DNA of 64,000 nt from Dyadobacter fermentans (GTDB taxonomy: Bacteria > Bacteroidota > Bacteroidia > Cytophagales > Spirosomataceae): positions 62,001-126,000 of the forward strand of contig NZ_JAHXBN010000022.1 of assembly GCF_019924045.1 (NCBI RefSeq). Direction: 5' to 3'. The notes beneath the pieces were generated by a model, which worked only from the letters and a program-made list of their open reading frames with translations, did no database searches and was not told the origin of the DNA. Position numbers and translations under genes: made by a program. Positions 41,068-49,646 of the stretch are shown here, piece after piece (the stretch's first letter is position 1; every line of letters begins with the position of its first letter).

Positions 41068-42719
41068 AGTTTGATAGCCCGCAGTTTCGCATAATAGGCC
41101 CGGGATTCACTTTCAAGCCTTTTCAACTTCTCTTTATTTTCAGGTTTATTGGGGTCGAGTACCCGGGATTCCTCGTAGAACTTATGGCCAAGTCCGTGCT
41201 GCATGCCGGACTTTTTCTTTATCATCTCGAACAGTTCCTCGCCCAAAATGGCCTTTGCTTCCGTCTCTTTACCGTAAATCATTTGAGCGGTATTGACCTG
41301 CACTTCGGCGAAAATTCCGTTTTCTTTGACCTGCATCAGCGTTCCGCTGTAACCCATTGGGTCTCGGTCGGCGACCTGTTGTTTAAGGCGGTCGACGTTG
41401 AATTCGGTCTTTATTTTGGCGACTACCTGGTCGTCTTTCTCATTGGTAACGGTTATGAAAGTATTGCGGACCATATCTTTCACTTGGGTCACGTCGCCGC
41501 CGTAGTCCATACGTGCCTTCTCCAAGATCCGCTTGTCCGATTTCAGGTTGACCGGCGTCACGATCACGCCCAGCGCCTTGGCGATGGCCTGCGACCTTGC
41601 ATCGAACTCAGGAGCCCAGGCTCTCGTCTTCGTTACCACCTCCGGCATCTTCGGCAGGTCGAGTGAAAGGTTCATCACCGTGCCGGTGCCGTAGTTGTCC
41701 CGGATGAAGTAGGGCTTGTTGGCGGAAGTCAAAAGTCGCTGGCGATTCTTGTCGATCCAGTGGTTGTAATTTCCCGGCATATCGCGCACCTCGTTTTTTG
41801 ACGCTGGAGCGTTCGAATCATCACCCGTGAGTATTTTATCGACCATGGCGTCTAACTCGGCTCTAGTGGCAAGAATCGCTACAGCGTGGCAGCGGCAACT
41901 AGGATGCCATCCACGGAATTTGAATTGCTTCGGATATTTTCCCGCCAATGGCCCGCAGGTGGGGCATTCGTAAGGGTGGTTTGACCGCTTGATCTCAATA
42001 CCGACAACGAAGTCCAAAGACTTCCATCTTTCATGGTCTGCCTCGCGATAGGCCATGTTGGTTTCAGTGCGGGTGAGGCGTAGCGCATTCTTGCGCGATG
42101 ATCTGTATACGCCTTGGCCGGGATGGTACAAAGAGGCACGCTTTGAAAGGTGAAGCTGCCCGCGGGCGTCGCGAACCCTACGGAACAACTTGTCCGGTTC
42201 GTCCAGATAACTGCGCACGTCCTGGCTGAGTTGCTGGGCAGAACGGCCTTCCAGTATGCCGACGTCCAGCGCCATCTCCATTTCGGATTTGAAGTGCTTG
42301 GTGTAGCGCCACACGCGTTTTGAAAGGTCGAGCCCGTCTACTTTGCGTTTCTGGAATGCGGCCAATGCATCAAGGTTCCGACCAAGAAACCGGTCTTCCA
42401 GTGCTTTGGGAAGGTTTTTACCGAACAGCCTCTTTACCAATTCGTCGTTCTTCTGTTCGGCAAGCAGCCATTCGGACTTGGATCCCGAGCTGATTACTTT
42501 CACAATGCCGCTGGTCAGATCGGCCAACATGTTGTTAACCCGTTCCCGTAGAATTGGATAATCAGAGAATTGGAAAGGCTTTTTAGGGTCGTGCTTGACG
42601 AGAAACCCCATGCGGATAGCCTCGTTGATCGCCTTTAAGTACAGGTTCTGTACTTTCAAGGCGAACGCGTCGATGTTGCTTATGTGCCGGCGGGCGTAAT
42701 CTTCTTCTCCTTTTCCCAT
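41064..42719 (-). CDS. MuF-type minor head protein with C-terminal RelA/SpoT-like domain
   Basis: 551 residues. Residues 1-300 are an SPP1 gp7/Mu gpF head morphogenesis protein: helical start, LRLTRTETNMAYREADHERW, and the zinc-like HPYECPTCGPLAGKYP with WHPSCRCHAVAI. After a linker (about 300-370) the C-terminal part (about 371-551) shows the phage RelA/SpoT-like pattern: LKSDKRILEKARMDYGGD, TQVKDMVRNTF (Asp415, Arg418), GYSGTLMQVK, IFAEVQVNTAQM (Glu472) and LGHKFYEESR (His512). This is the layout of MuF polymorphic toxins, in which a toxin is packed in the phage head. It might synthesise (p)ppGpp or (p)ppApp-like nucleotides; SYNTH motif residues are changed (SGTL for QSLH). Confidence 0.75.
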   Translation of the reverse strand: MGKGEEDYARRHISNIDAFALKVQNLYLKAINEAIRMGFLVKHDPKKPFQFSDYPILRERVNNMLADLTSGIVKVISSGSKSEWLLAEQKNDELVKRLFGKNLPKALEDRFLGRNLDALAAFQKRKVDGLDLSKRVWRYTKHFKSEMEMALDVGILEGRSAQQLSQDVRSYLDEPDKLFRRVRDARGQLHLSKRASLYHPGQGVYRSSRKNALRLTRTETNMAYREADHERWKSLDFVVGIEIKRSNHPYECPTCGPLAGKYPKQFKFRGWHPSCRCHAVAILATRAELDAMVDKILTGDDSNAPASKNEVRDMPGNYNHWIDKNRQRLLTSANKPYFIRDNYGTGTVMNLSLDLPKMPEVVTKTRAWAPEFDARSQAIAKALGVIVTPVNLKSDKRILEKARMDYGGDVTQVKDMVRNTFITVTNEKDDQVVAKIKTEFNVDRLKQQVADRDPMGYSGTLMQVKENGIFAEVQVNTAQMIYGKETEAKAILGEELFEMIKKKSGMQHGLGHKFYEESRVLDPNKPENKEKLKRLESESRAYYAKLRAIKL

Positions 42720-42801
42720 TTATAGTGCGTGTGACAATTATCAACCGGTTGTTAACTTGTTGACATGTAGAGTAAATTCAGGAAACTTAACTCTGGCTGT
42801 T

Positions 42802-43071
42802 ATGAAAAAATCATTGATGTTACTGTCGGTAGGTACTGTATTGTTAGGAGTATCCTACTATGCTTTTAGCTCTTCCAATTCTTCCGCAAATAGCGTCAAA
42901 ACAACTGTCATTTCGGGAGTGGTCAAGTCCGTTGAAAGTGCGGAGCGAACCATCCAGGCACGGGGATCTCTTGGCCGGGTTACTGCGATTTCCATAACGG
43001 CGCTACCATGCGGTAACCCCGGCGACCCATGTGGCATTGCCTACATCGCAGCCATCGAAACAGATAAATAG
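42802..43071 (+). CDS. Small exported protein, hypothetical, between head genes
   Basis: 89 residues from the ATG at 42802. N-terminal signal or membrane segment (MKKSLMLLSVGTVLLGVSYYAF), then a Ser/Thr-rich part and a C-terminus with two Cys (LPCGNPGDPCGIAYI). Opposite to the portal and head genes between which it is inserted, so it should be expressed separately, likely in the lysogen. A CAACCGGTTG palindrome (42742-42751) is in front. No family recognised. Confidence 0.55.
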   Translation: MKKSLMLLSVGTVLLGVSYYAFSSSNSSANSVKTTVISGVVKSVESAERTIQARGSLGRVTAISITALPCGNPGDPCGIAYIAAIETDK

Positions 43072-43073
43072 GT

Positions 43074-44510
43074 TTACTCCGTAGGTTCAGTAACCGCCAC
43101 CGTATTAGCTTTCTCAAATTCCAATTCGAGCTGCTTGTATTCAGCGTCTGGATCATCCACCAGGCCAGATTGAGCCACTGAGGTTTTTTGAGAAATGACC
43201 GCTTTGCCGCCATTGGCAGTAATCAGCAAATTCATGCGTTCGAGATCATCCTGAATAATGTATGGGGTGATCTCGGCGTCGATTTTGAGCTTTTTGGCTA
43301 CTTTACCAAAGTCTTTGTCCATCTCAGCGACGAAGGCTTTGATGATATTGAGCCGGCGTTTCAGGTGTGGATCGAAGATTTCGCGCTTGTCCATCACTTT
43401 CAGGTGGGCGTCCATGAACATCAGCTTTAATGCAATTCCGGAAATGGCGCCAACACCTTTGACTGACTCAAAGCTGATATCAGGTGTTTGCGTGTAGGTC
43501 AGGATCACTTTGAAAAGGTTCTCGATCTCCATGCGGATGGACTCAGGTGCGTGGTCCCATGACAAGTATTCCACCTTGCCGCCTTTCTCAACCTCCAAAA
43601 CTTTCCCCTGTTCGCCCTTTTTACCAATGCTGAGGATCTGGCCTTCTGCCACCACGGTCGGAGAACCGTTGTAGTCATTGGTGTCGGCATGGTTGGATAG
43701 GAGGGTCTCCAGGCGCTCAATGGCAACCTGCACGTCAGCCCATTCTGCTTGTTCCTGCTCGGAATACACTACGGGAATGCGCTTGATGGGGTTTACGGCC
43801 TTTTCGACCACCTCCCAGCTGGTACCGGACTGCTTCCACAGATAGTAATTTTCTGCCGTGTAGGTTTCGAATTGCTGAATGTCCTTATTCTCTTCATCCT
43901 TCACGGTGTATTCGCGAGAGAATGCGATCAGGTCGCCGTAATCATCAAAAAGTGGGAAGAGTTTCACGCCGTCCCATGGACTGAAAATGGACATGCGAAG
44001 CTTGAATTCGGTTTCGAATCCGTAATCCTCGTGAGGCTCGGCTGCCTTGATCGGATACCAGAATTCGGCGACCTGAGTACTGCGGAAGAGCTGCTTGGCA
44101 ACAACGCGGTTCTGGCTATCAGTCTTATTATCGTCAAGAATCTTGTTAACAGCATCGAGCAGCTTGATTTCCGGCTCCTGTGTGGCAGCGGCAACGACTT
44201 TCACCGGATTACCGAAGAGGAACGATACCGCTTTGCCTACGATGTTCTTTTGAAACGGAACGGGAATGCGGTTGACCGGCTCCGGCCGTTCTTTAACCAC
44301 CGTTTTAGTGCCGTTTTCAGTCTCCTGCTCTTCTTCGTAAAGAACTTTTCGGTCTTTTCGCTTGCCTTTGTCGGTAACGTCGTGCTTGTCGACTGACCAC
44401 TGCTTTTTTAGGATTTCAACGTCAACGTCCTTTTTCTGTGAGGAAAGTGCTTCTACTGCCTTTGCGGCGTCCTCGCCGTCAATGATTTTTTTCAGATCCT
44501 GGTATCTCAT
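43074..44510 (-). CDS. Phage portal protein (SPP1 gp6-like)
   Basis: 478 residues. RIPVPFQKNIVGKAVSFLFGNPVKV near the N-terminus, the VIPVVYSEQEQAEWAD-like turn and DTNDYNGSPTVVAEGQ, and the C-terminal SGIALKLMFMDAHLKVMDKREIF segment are the SPP1-type portal pattern. The dodecameric portal ring is the DNA gate of the head. Between the terminase and the MuF gene, the standard order. Confidence 0.9.
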   Translation of the reverse strand: MRYQDLKKIIDGEDAAKAVEALSSQKKDVDVEILKKQWSVDKHDVTDKGKRKDRKVLYEEEQETENGTKTVVKERPEPVNRIPVPFQKNIVGKAVSFLFGNPVKVVAAATQEPEIKLLDAVNKILDDNKTDSQNRVVAKQLFRSTQVAEFWYPIKAAEPHEDYGFETEFKLRMSIFSPWDGVKLFPLFDDYGDLIAFSREYTVKDEENKDIQQFETYTAENYYLWKQSGTSWEVVEKAVNPIKRIPVVYSEQEQAEWADVQVAIERLETLLSNHADTNDYNGSPTVVAEGQILSIGKKGEQGKVLEVEKGGKVEYLSWDHAPESIRMEIENLFKVILTYTQTPDISFESVKGVGAISGIALKLMFMDAHLKVMDKREIFDPHLKRRLNIIKAFVAEMDKDFGKVAKKLKIDAEITPYIIQDDLERMNLLITANGGKAVISQKTSVAQSGLVDDPDAEYKQLELEFEKANTVAVTEPTE

Positions 44511-44525
44511 GTGCGTATAGGTTGG

Positions 44526-46034
44526 TTATTTGAGGAATTGACCGAGTCGTTGAATTGAGCCTGGTTGATCTTTGCCGAAGAACTCGACCATGCCGGTAAG
44601 CGCGTCCGGCGCATCATCGTGGGCATTGTCGCCTGCTGCCATGTATTCCCGCACGTGCTTTGCGAACTTCGGCCAGCGGGCCTGCCAGTCTGATGGGAAT
44701 ACGATCAGGTTCTGTACGGTCGCACCGTTTGTGAATATGCGTACATGCTTGTTCTGAGATTGGTGAAACCACTCAAAGCGCATCTGCTTGTTGCCCCCGA
44801 GTCTAACCTGCGCTTCAACGTTACGAGCAAAGCCTCGCCCACCGTTGTTACTTTCAATGCGGACCAGGTCGAGCTGACTGCGCAATACCTGCTTTGCCAC
44901 CATGGGTTCGGTGATCTCCATGCCGGCCTGCGTGTATGAGACGTCCAGCACGTACATAGCAGTTTTCGTCTCGAGGTAGTCAATCGAACACAAGTAATCC
45001 GTTCCGAGGTCGGCGGTATCAGTGTAGTTCTTGCGGATTGACCAGTTGACAATCGGGAGGCTGTCTATGCCGTGATGCAGCTTCCATGGTTTGCCATACA
45101 AATAGCCGCCCGCCGGTGTCGGGTTCTGCATGTACTGACGCTCAAAGACCATTGGATTTTCATCCTTCATCTTTTTAAGCTCTTCCAGCGTGTGCTTCAT
45201 TGGCCAAAGAGCTCGTTCTTCGCCTTTTTCGTCTAACTCGATACATGGCAGCGACAACACTTCCCACTCACCTGGCTCATTTTCCAGCAGGTAGCCGCAC
45301 AAATCGTGTTCGTGCAGGCGCTGCATGATAATGATGATCGGCGTTTTGCGGCTGTTGACCCTGTTTTTGATAGTCGAGTCGTAGCGGTTGTTCACACGTT
45401 CCCGGCGCGTCTCCGAGTCGGCATCTTCCGGCTTGATCGGATCATCGATGATCAGCGCGCCGCCGAATTGGACATTGATTCCCGTGTCGATCTTGAAACT
45501 GTCAAGTTCAGATATCAACTCGGAATCATCATCTTCCCGGTCCACTTGCCCGGCGCCGAAACCTGTGACTTGCCCGGCTGCTGAAGTTGCGTAAACTCCC
45601 CCGCCCGCTGTGGTATACCATTTTTTCTTTGCACGGCTGTCTTTTTTGATCTCTACCTCGGGATAAACCCTTCTGTATGCCTCGTGCTCAACGATTTCCC
45701 TTACACCCTCCGAATTATCGAGCGCTAAATCATCCGAGTAGCTGAGGTGGATAAATTTTGCTGCGGCATTTAGTGCCAGGCCATATGAAATTAGGTTTTT
45801 GACGGCCAATTCAGTTTTAGCGTAGCGAGGGGCAATATTGATCATTACCTTGGTAAGCTCACCGTTCAGAACTCTCTTTAGTACGTTGCAAATCTTTTCG
45901 TGATGTCGGTTGACGACAAACTTGCGGTTGTACATTTCTTTAAATACATACCTGACATACAAGAGGTAATCCTCTTGCGTAGCAAGCCTAAGCAGCTTGG
46001 TTTGCTTGTGTTCGGTCAGCTCTCCTGGACTCAT
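44526..46034 (-). CDS. terL: Terminase large subunit
   Basis: 502 residues. N-terminal ATPase with the atypical Walker A INIAPRYAKTELAVKN and Walker B GALIIDDPIKPEDA, MQRLHEHDLCGYLL as coupling motif, and the C-terminal RNase H-like nuclease with CSIDYLETKTAM, VRIESNNGGRGF and HDDAPDALTGMVEF (acidic residues of the active site). Start overlaps the small subunit stop by 1 base. Confidence 0.95.
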   Translation of the reverse strand: MSPGELTEHKQTKLLRLATQEDYLLYVRYVFKEMYNRKFVVNRHHEKICNVLKRVLNGELTKVMINIAPRYAKTELAVKNLISYGLALNAAAKFIHLSYSDDLALDNSEGVREIVEHEAYRRVYPEVEIKKDSRAKKKWYTTAGGGVYATSAAGQVTGFGAGQVDREDDDSELISELDSFKIDTGINVQFGGALIIDDPIKPEDADSETRRERVNNRYDSTIKNRVNSRKTPIIIIMQRLHEHDLCGYLLENEPGEWEVLSLPCIELDEKGEERALWPMKHTLEELKKMKDENPMVFERQYMQNPTPAGGYLYGKPWKLHHGIDSLPIVNWSIRKNYTDTADLGTDYLCSIDYLETKTAMYVLDVSYTQAGMEITEPMVAKQVLRSQLDLVRIESNNGGRGFARNVEAQVRLGGNKQMRFEWFHQSQNKHVRIFTNGATVQNLIVFPSDWQARWPKFAKHVREYMAAGDNAHDDAPDALTGMVEFFGKDQPGSIQRLGQFLK

Positions 46035-46810
46035 CAGTACTTGGCGTTGAAAGCTTCCCTGAATTGTTCAATGTCTTCCTTAGTGATCGATACATGGACC
46101 GTAGCCTTCAAATTGGCGTCCACTTTCTCAGCGGCGAACAGGCCGTGAATCTTAGCAAGGTTGGTCAAAGCGGTGTCGGCGGAGTACAATTCGACCTTCG
46201 TACCGAATTGTCCGGGTGTGATCGACTTGATTTTGCCGCGTTCCTTATCAGCAACCAGCTTTGCCATATCCAGTTCGGGAATTTCTTTCAGCTCCGTCGG
46301 TCCATCCACTATTTCAGTTGCGTTCGGATTGCGTTTCAGCAGCAAACGATACCTGACAATGGACTTTTGGCGCAGCGCCTGATGCGCCGCATGAAGCGCT
46401 AATTCATCGTCCGATAACTCCGCCTCCAATGCATAATCTTCCTCGAATTCAATCTCGGCTTCAATTTCTCTGATCAGCTCAACAACTGGTTTTCGAATCT
46501 TGGGAGTGAATTCGACCGTACGAGTAGTGAAGTAGTCGTTGAGGCTGCCGCGGGCAATGTCCGAGATCAGTTTTGCCGTTTCTTCCGGGCCGAGCTCGGC
46601 ATCTTTGAGAAGTTTTTTGAGATAGGCGTCGACCTTTTCGGATTTGAGTATGTTGCACGCCGTCACCCGCGCAGATTTCACCGCATATCCTGCCCGGATA
46701 GCGGCCTGTGCGCCGTTAAAGTCAACCAGGTATTCCCGGCAAAATTGTATTTGCTTGTTGGTGAGGCCTTTTTCCTCGAGAGAGGCTTCTGGCGGTAATT
46801 GATCTTCCAT
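46034..46810 (-). CDS. terS: Terminase small subunit
   Basis: 258 residues. N-terminal DNA-binding part GLTNKQIQFCREYLVDFNGAQAAIRAGYAVKSARVTACNIL is the Terminase_2-type HTH. It is longer than most because of a strand-rich middle and a C-terminal extension. First gene of the leftward packaging operon; a late promoter with a palindrome lies 40 bases in front. Confidence 0.9.
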   Translation of the reverse strand: MEDQLPPEASLEEKGLTNKQIQFCREYLVDFNGAQAAIRAGYAVKSARVTACNILKSEKVDAYLKKLLKDAELGPEETAKLISDIARGSLNDYFTTRTVEFTPKIRKPVVELIREIEAEIEFEEDYALEAELSDDELALHAAHQALRQKSIVRYRLLLKRNPNATEIVDGPTELKEIPELDMAKLVADKERGKIKSITPGQFGTKVELYSADTALTNLAKIHGLFAAEKVDANLKATVHVSITKEDIEQFREAFNAKY

Positions 46811-46849
46811 TCAGCGCGAGATTGCGTTGAACACATAGTGTGTTTGATG

Positions 46850-46871
46850 CAAATATAGGTATATATTACCT
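46850..46871 (-). promoter_or_regulatory. Late promoter of the terminase operon
   Basis: Minus strand: palindrome AGGTAATATATACCT (46871-46857) directly joined to the -7 box TATATTTG (46857-46850). There is no separate TTTG box, so the palindrome takes the place of the -33 element. The same arrangement recurs at 63733-63754. Confidence 0.7.
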
Positions 46872-46917
46872 ATTTATGCCCCTGAAAGAGACCTTTTAGT
46901 GTCGATTTTTTGACGAC

Positions 46918-47706
46918 TTACGGATTTTCTGAAGCTATTAAGCGATTTTCAAAATCTAAAATTGTCAAATTCAATTTGGTAGCTTCGAAATGGATATTAG
47001 GTTCACTCGCACGCATGAGACGCAAGAGAATTTCTTCACGTCCGCGTATCCATTCTGCATCTTTGTATTGAGCCCCTTCACTTTCAACATCTAATTTTGA
47101 GATGACAGAAGATAGTTTCTTTAACAGGGAAGTGATGTTGTTGCAGATTCCGTCGAAGTCTTGATAATCATTAAACTTGAAAGCTCGTTCTATGCTGTAC
47201 AGAGAATTCCATAGCATATCTGGTGCATCGATCGGATTGTCTTTTTTGTCCTTCCAAATATGCGAACTGTATAATTGTAATGCTGCCATCAATGCACCGA
47301 TTGCGTGAAATGAATCTCTCTGAGAATGTTTAAATTCGATTTCGCTCTTGTCCATTGACCGCTGAATGTGGCTTATTTTATTCAAATCTCTCTTTATCCC
47401 ACCCCAAGTGAAAATTCCTACAAGAGGAAATACAATAGCAAATAATCCAAGCAATATCCCAAACATCGCCTCTGATCTTGTTGAATATCTTTCAAATAGA
47501 CCGATATACAGGTCTTCCTTCTGGCGATAGAATTTGAGCTCATTGGATAAGGAATCGTTCAATTTGGAAATAGCCTTTACTTGCACCTCGAAACTATCTA
47601 ACCTTTTAGCGATTGAATCATTTTTTGATGTAGCTGGCGATTTGCTTTGGCCCAAACCTTCGGTACCAGTTGCTAATATGAACAACAGTAACAGTAATGA
47701 TCTCAT
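46918..47706 (-). CDS. Exported coiled-coil membrane protein, hypothetical
   Basis: 262 residues. Signal sequence MRSLLLLLFILATGTEGLG, a coiled coil (about 25-60, KNDSIAKRLDSFEVQ...), a transmembrane helix (MFGILLGLFAIVFPLVGIF) and a long soluble helical domain. No family recognised. Base composition is more AT-rich than neighbouring late genes and it has no head or tail role by place; likely an accessory (moron) gene, perhaps acting at the membrane against other phages (inference). Confidence 0.5.
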   Translation of the reverse strand: MRSLLLLLFILATGTEGLGQSKSPATSKNDSIAKRLDSFEVQVKAISKLNDSLSNELKFYRQKEDLYIGLFERYSTRSEAMFGILLGLFAIVFPLVGIFTWGGIKRDLNKISHIQRSMDKSEIEFKHSQRDSFHAIGALMAALQLYSSHIWKDKKDNPIDAPDMLWNSLYSIERAFKFNDYQDFDGICNNITSLLKKLSSVISKLDVESEGAQYKDAEWIRGREEILLRLMRASEPNIHFEATKLNLTILDFENRLIASENP

Positions 47707-47748
47707 TATTGAATTATTAGGAGGATGGGGTAGGAAAAAATGTTTTGA

Positions 47749-48531
47749 CTAAAATAGTTCTTGACTCTCAGTATAATACGTTTTGCCGCTGCCAAGTTTG
47801 CCGACGATGATCTCTTCCCCCTCAGGCGAAGTCTTCCTTTTCGGATTATGGACGAATCGGTGGTCCTTGTTTTCCATTTCGAAAACATCATCCGAAGTCT
47901 TTAGTTTTTCCAGTTCCTCAGTTGCCTCAACCGTCACCGTCTTGATTGCGTTGTGCAATTCCTTCACCTTATCGGCGGGAATGTTCTTGGCGATGGAGTA
48001 GGGGGAAATCTTCGCACACCAAAGGATTTCGTCGGCATAAGCGCTGCCGATGCCACGGATCTTGTCCTGTTTCTGAATGACTTCCTTGATTTTGCCTGAT
48101 GCCTTTGAAAGGTACTTTGCAAAATATTCCAAGGTGAAGTCGTCGCTCAGAATGTCCGGAACATCAGGCACCTCCGGATTCAGTATTGGTTTTGCCTGGC
48201 CCATGCCGTCTAGCACCATTATCCCAGCTCCGTTTTCAAATAGAAGTTCGAAAATTGGGTTTTTAAGATTCTCGTCAGTCGGCAATAACACCATTTTGCC
48301 GGTTAGCATCATGTGGATGCCCAGGACGTTCCCGTTATCGAAATGCAGGTGTAGCTCTTTCCCGTTACGGTCGACATATTGGAGCGTGGCTCCTGTGAAC
48401 GCTTCGTTGAATTCTTCGTTGGAAGCCTTCACACGCTTTTTCCATAGGACGTCGATGCTTTTGAACTTCTGGCCTTTGAAATGCTTTTGCAGGGTGATCC
48501 CTACGATGTTGAGCTCTGGTACTTCTGGCAT
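47749..48531 (-). CDS. Fpg/Nei-type DNA glycosylase, zinc-less
   Basis: 260 residues. Begins MPEVPELN, with Pro2 and Glu3 as the catalytic N-terminus of Fpg/Nei enzymes; H2TH helix with IRGIGSAYADEILW. The C-terminal hairpin has NPKRKTSPEGEEIIVGKLGSG and YYTESQ, which keeps the finger shape but has lost the four zinc cysteines, as in zinc-less Nei-like enzymes. Would excise oxidised bases. A repair gene inside a late phage region is unusual. Confidence 0.85.
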   Translation of the reverse strand: MPEVPELNIVGITLQKHFKGQKFKSIDVLWKKRVKASNEEFNEAFTGATLQYVDRNGKELHLHFDNGNVLGIHMMLTGKMVLLPTDENLKNPIFELLFENGAGIMVLDGMGQAKPILNPEVPDVPDILSDDFTLEYFAKYLSKASGKIKEVIQKQDKIRGIGSAYADEILWCAKISPYSIAKNIPADKVKELHNAIKTVTVEATEELEKLKTSDDVFEMENKDHRFVHNPKRKTSPEGEEIIVGKLGSGKTYYTESQELF

Positions 48532-48558
48532 GGCTGTGGTGTTTGTTGTTGAAGTTTA

Positions 48559-49011
48559 CTACTGAATATTTGCCGATAGAAAGGCGGTAATTCCTTCCAG
48601 ATACTTGTCGATCGGACTCACCTCCATTGGAAGGCGTGCCAAATTCATTTCCCGAACCGTGACGTTAAATGCGCCGTAGGTATGTGCTTGCGACAAGGTT
48701 ATCATTGTTTCCATAACCGATACGGCATGATCTGTCACTCCGAAAGTAAACAGTCCGGGCTGTTCAATCTTAAAAACTGTTTTGCCCTTGAATGTCAGCA
48801 GCCTTTCCGGTTCTGCTACGTCGATGGTGCCTTCACTGACTCTCCCAATCTCGATCGTAGTCAAAAATGTAATCATGTCACCGCTGTAATCGGAGACAGT
48901 GGTATCTACCAGTAGGCCGTGCCGGGTAATCGTCTCTTGGGTGATTTGGTCGAGCTTCTCCTTGTTGAAATCGAATAACTTGGAATCGGATGTGTAAATA
49001 AAGAAGTCCAT
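48559..49011 (-). CDS. Accessory phage protein, hypothetical
   Basis: 150 residues (MDFFIYTSDSKLFDFNKEKL...). Strand-rich with VTDHAVSVMETMITLSQAHTYGAF. No family recognised; the pattern recalls preprotein SecB-like folds but evidence is weak. 27 bases upstream of the glycosylase on the same strand. Confidence 0.45.
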   Translation of the reverse strand: MDFFIYTSDSKLFDFNKEKLDQITQETITRHGLLVDTTVSDYSGDMITFLTTIEIGRVSEGTIDVAEPERLLTFKGKTVFKIEQPGLFTFGVTDHAVSVMETMITLSQAHTYGAFNVTVREMNLARLPMEVSPIDKYLEGITAFLSANIQ

Positions 49012-49085
49012 ATGGTTTATCTGGCGGTATTGAATTGCAACCTAACGGAAGTTTTGCCTAATTTGGTGAAATAATTTGATGTGCG

Positions 49086-49361
49086 ATGGAAATCGATAAA
49101 AACTTCGAAGGGTACAAGAAATGGAAGGAGGGGACACGCCAACATGTAATCCCGGAACCAGGCGAAACTCGTGAAGACGCGATTGAATTCATGAGGGATG
49201 CCATCTATCGATTTAAGTTGAATGGCAAGTTCACTTTTAATGCGAATCGCGTTGAGTTTGTTGACGGCGAATATATTTTTATACTTCACCATATTTGCAA
49301 ATCCCGCCCGCTTGGACTGGTAAAATTTGGGGATAAAATTCATCCAGATCACTGGAAGTAG
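49086..49361 (+). CDS. Small accessory protein, paralog 1
   Basis: 91 residues. YKKWKEGTRQHVIPEPGETREDAIEFMRDAIYRF aligns with the next gene (TKWKHGVKQHVIVGDGETMQDAIRFMREHIRYF), so the two are tandem duplicates. Opposite to the late genes on both sides. No family recognised. Confidence 0.6.
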   Translation: MEIDKNFEGYKKWKEGTRQHVIPEPGETREDAIEFMRDAIYRFKLNGKFTFNANRVEFVDGEYIFILHHICKSRPLGLVKFGDKIHPDHWK

Positions 49362-49370
49362 CTGTTGATT

Positions 49371-49646
49371 ATGAAGATTGAAGATACTTACACGGAGCAC
49401 ACAAAATGGAAACATGGTGTTAAGCAGCATGTCATTGTTGGTGACGGCGAAACAATGCAGGATGCAATTCGCTTCATGCGTGAGCATATTAGGTATTTTG
49501 GGTACCAGGACGATCTTACCTTTGACGAAAAGGAGATTGAGCAGGCAGGCGACAATGAGTTCATATTCAAACTCCGCGCGAAATTGAACCCCAATCGTCA
49601 ATTTGAACTGCCTCCTGCGCCTCCCCTTAGAATGAAAATTCCTTAA
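49371..49646 (+). CDS. Small accessory protein, paralog 2
   Basis: 91 residues from the ATG at 49371. Shares the KWK-G-QHVI-GET-DAI-FMR pattern with the gene before it, 9 bases upstream. Ends with a Pro-rich tail (PPAPPLRMKIP). The last 4 bases overlap the stop of the SRAP gene on the other strand. Confidence 0.6.
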   Translation: MKIEDTYTEHTKWKHGVKQHVIVGDGETMQDAIRFMREHIRYFGYQDDLTFDEKEIEQAGDNEFIFKLRAKLNPNRQFELPPAPPLRMKIP

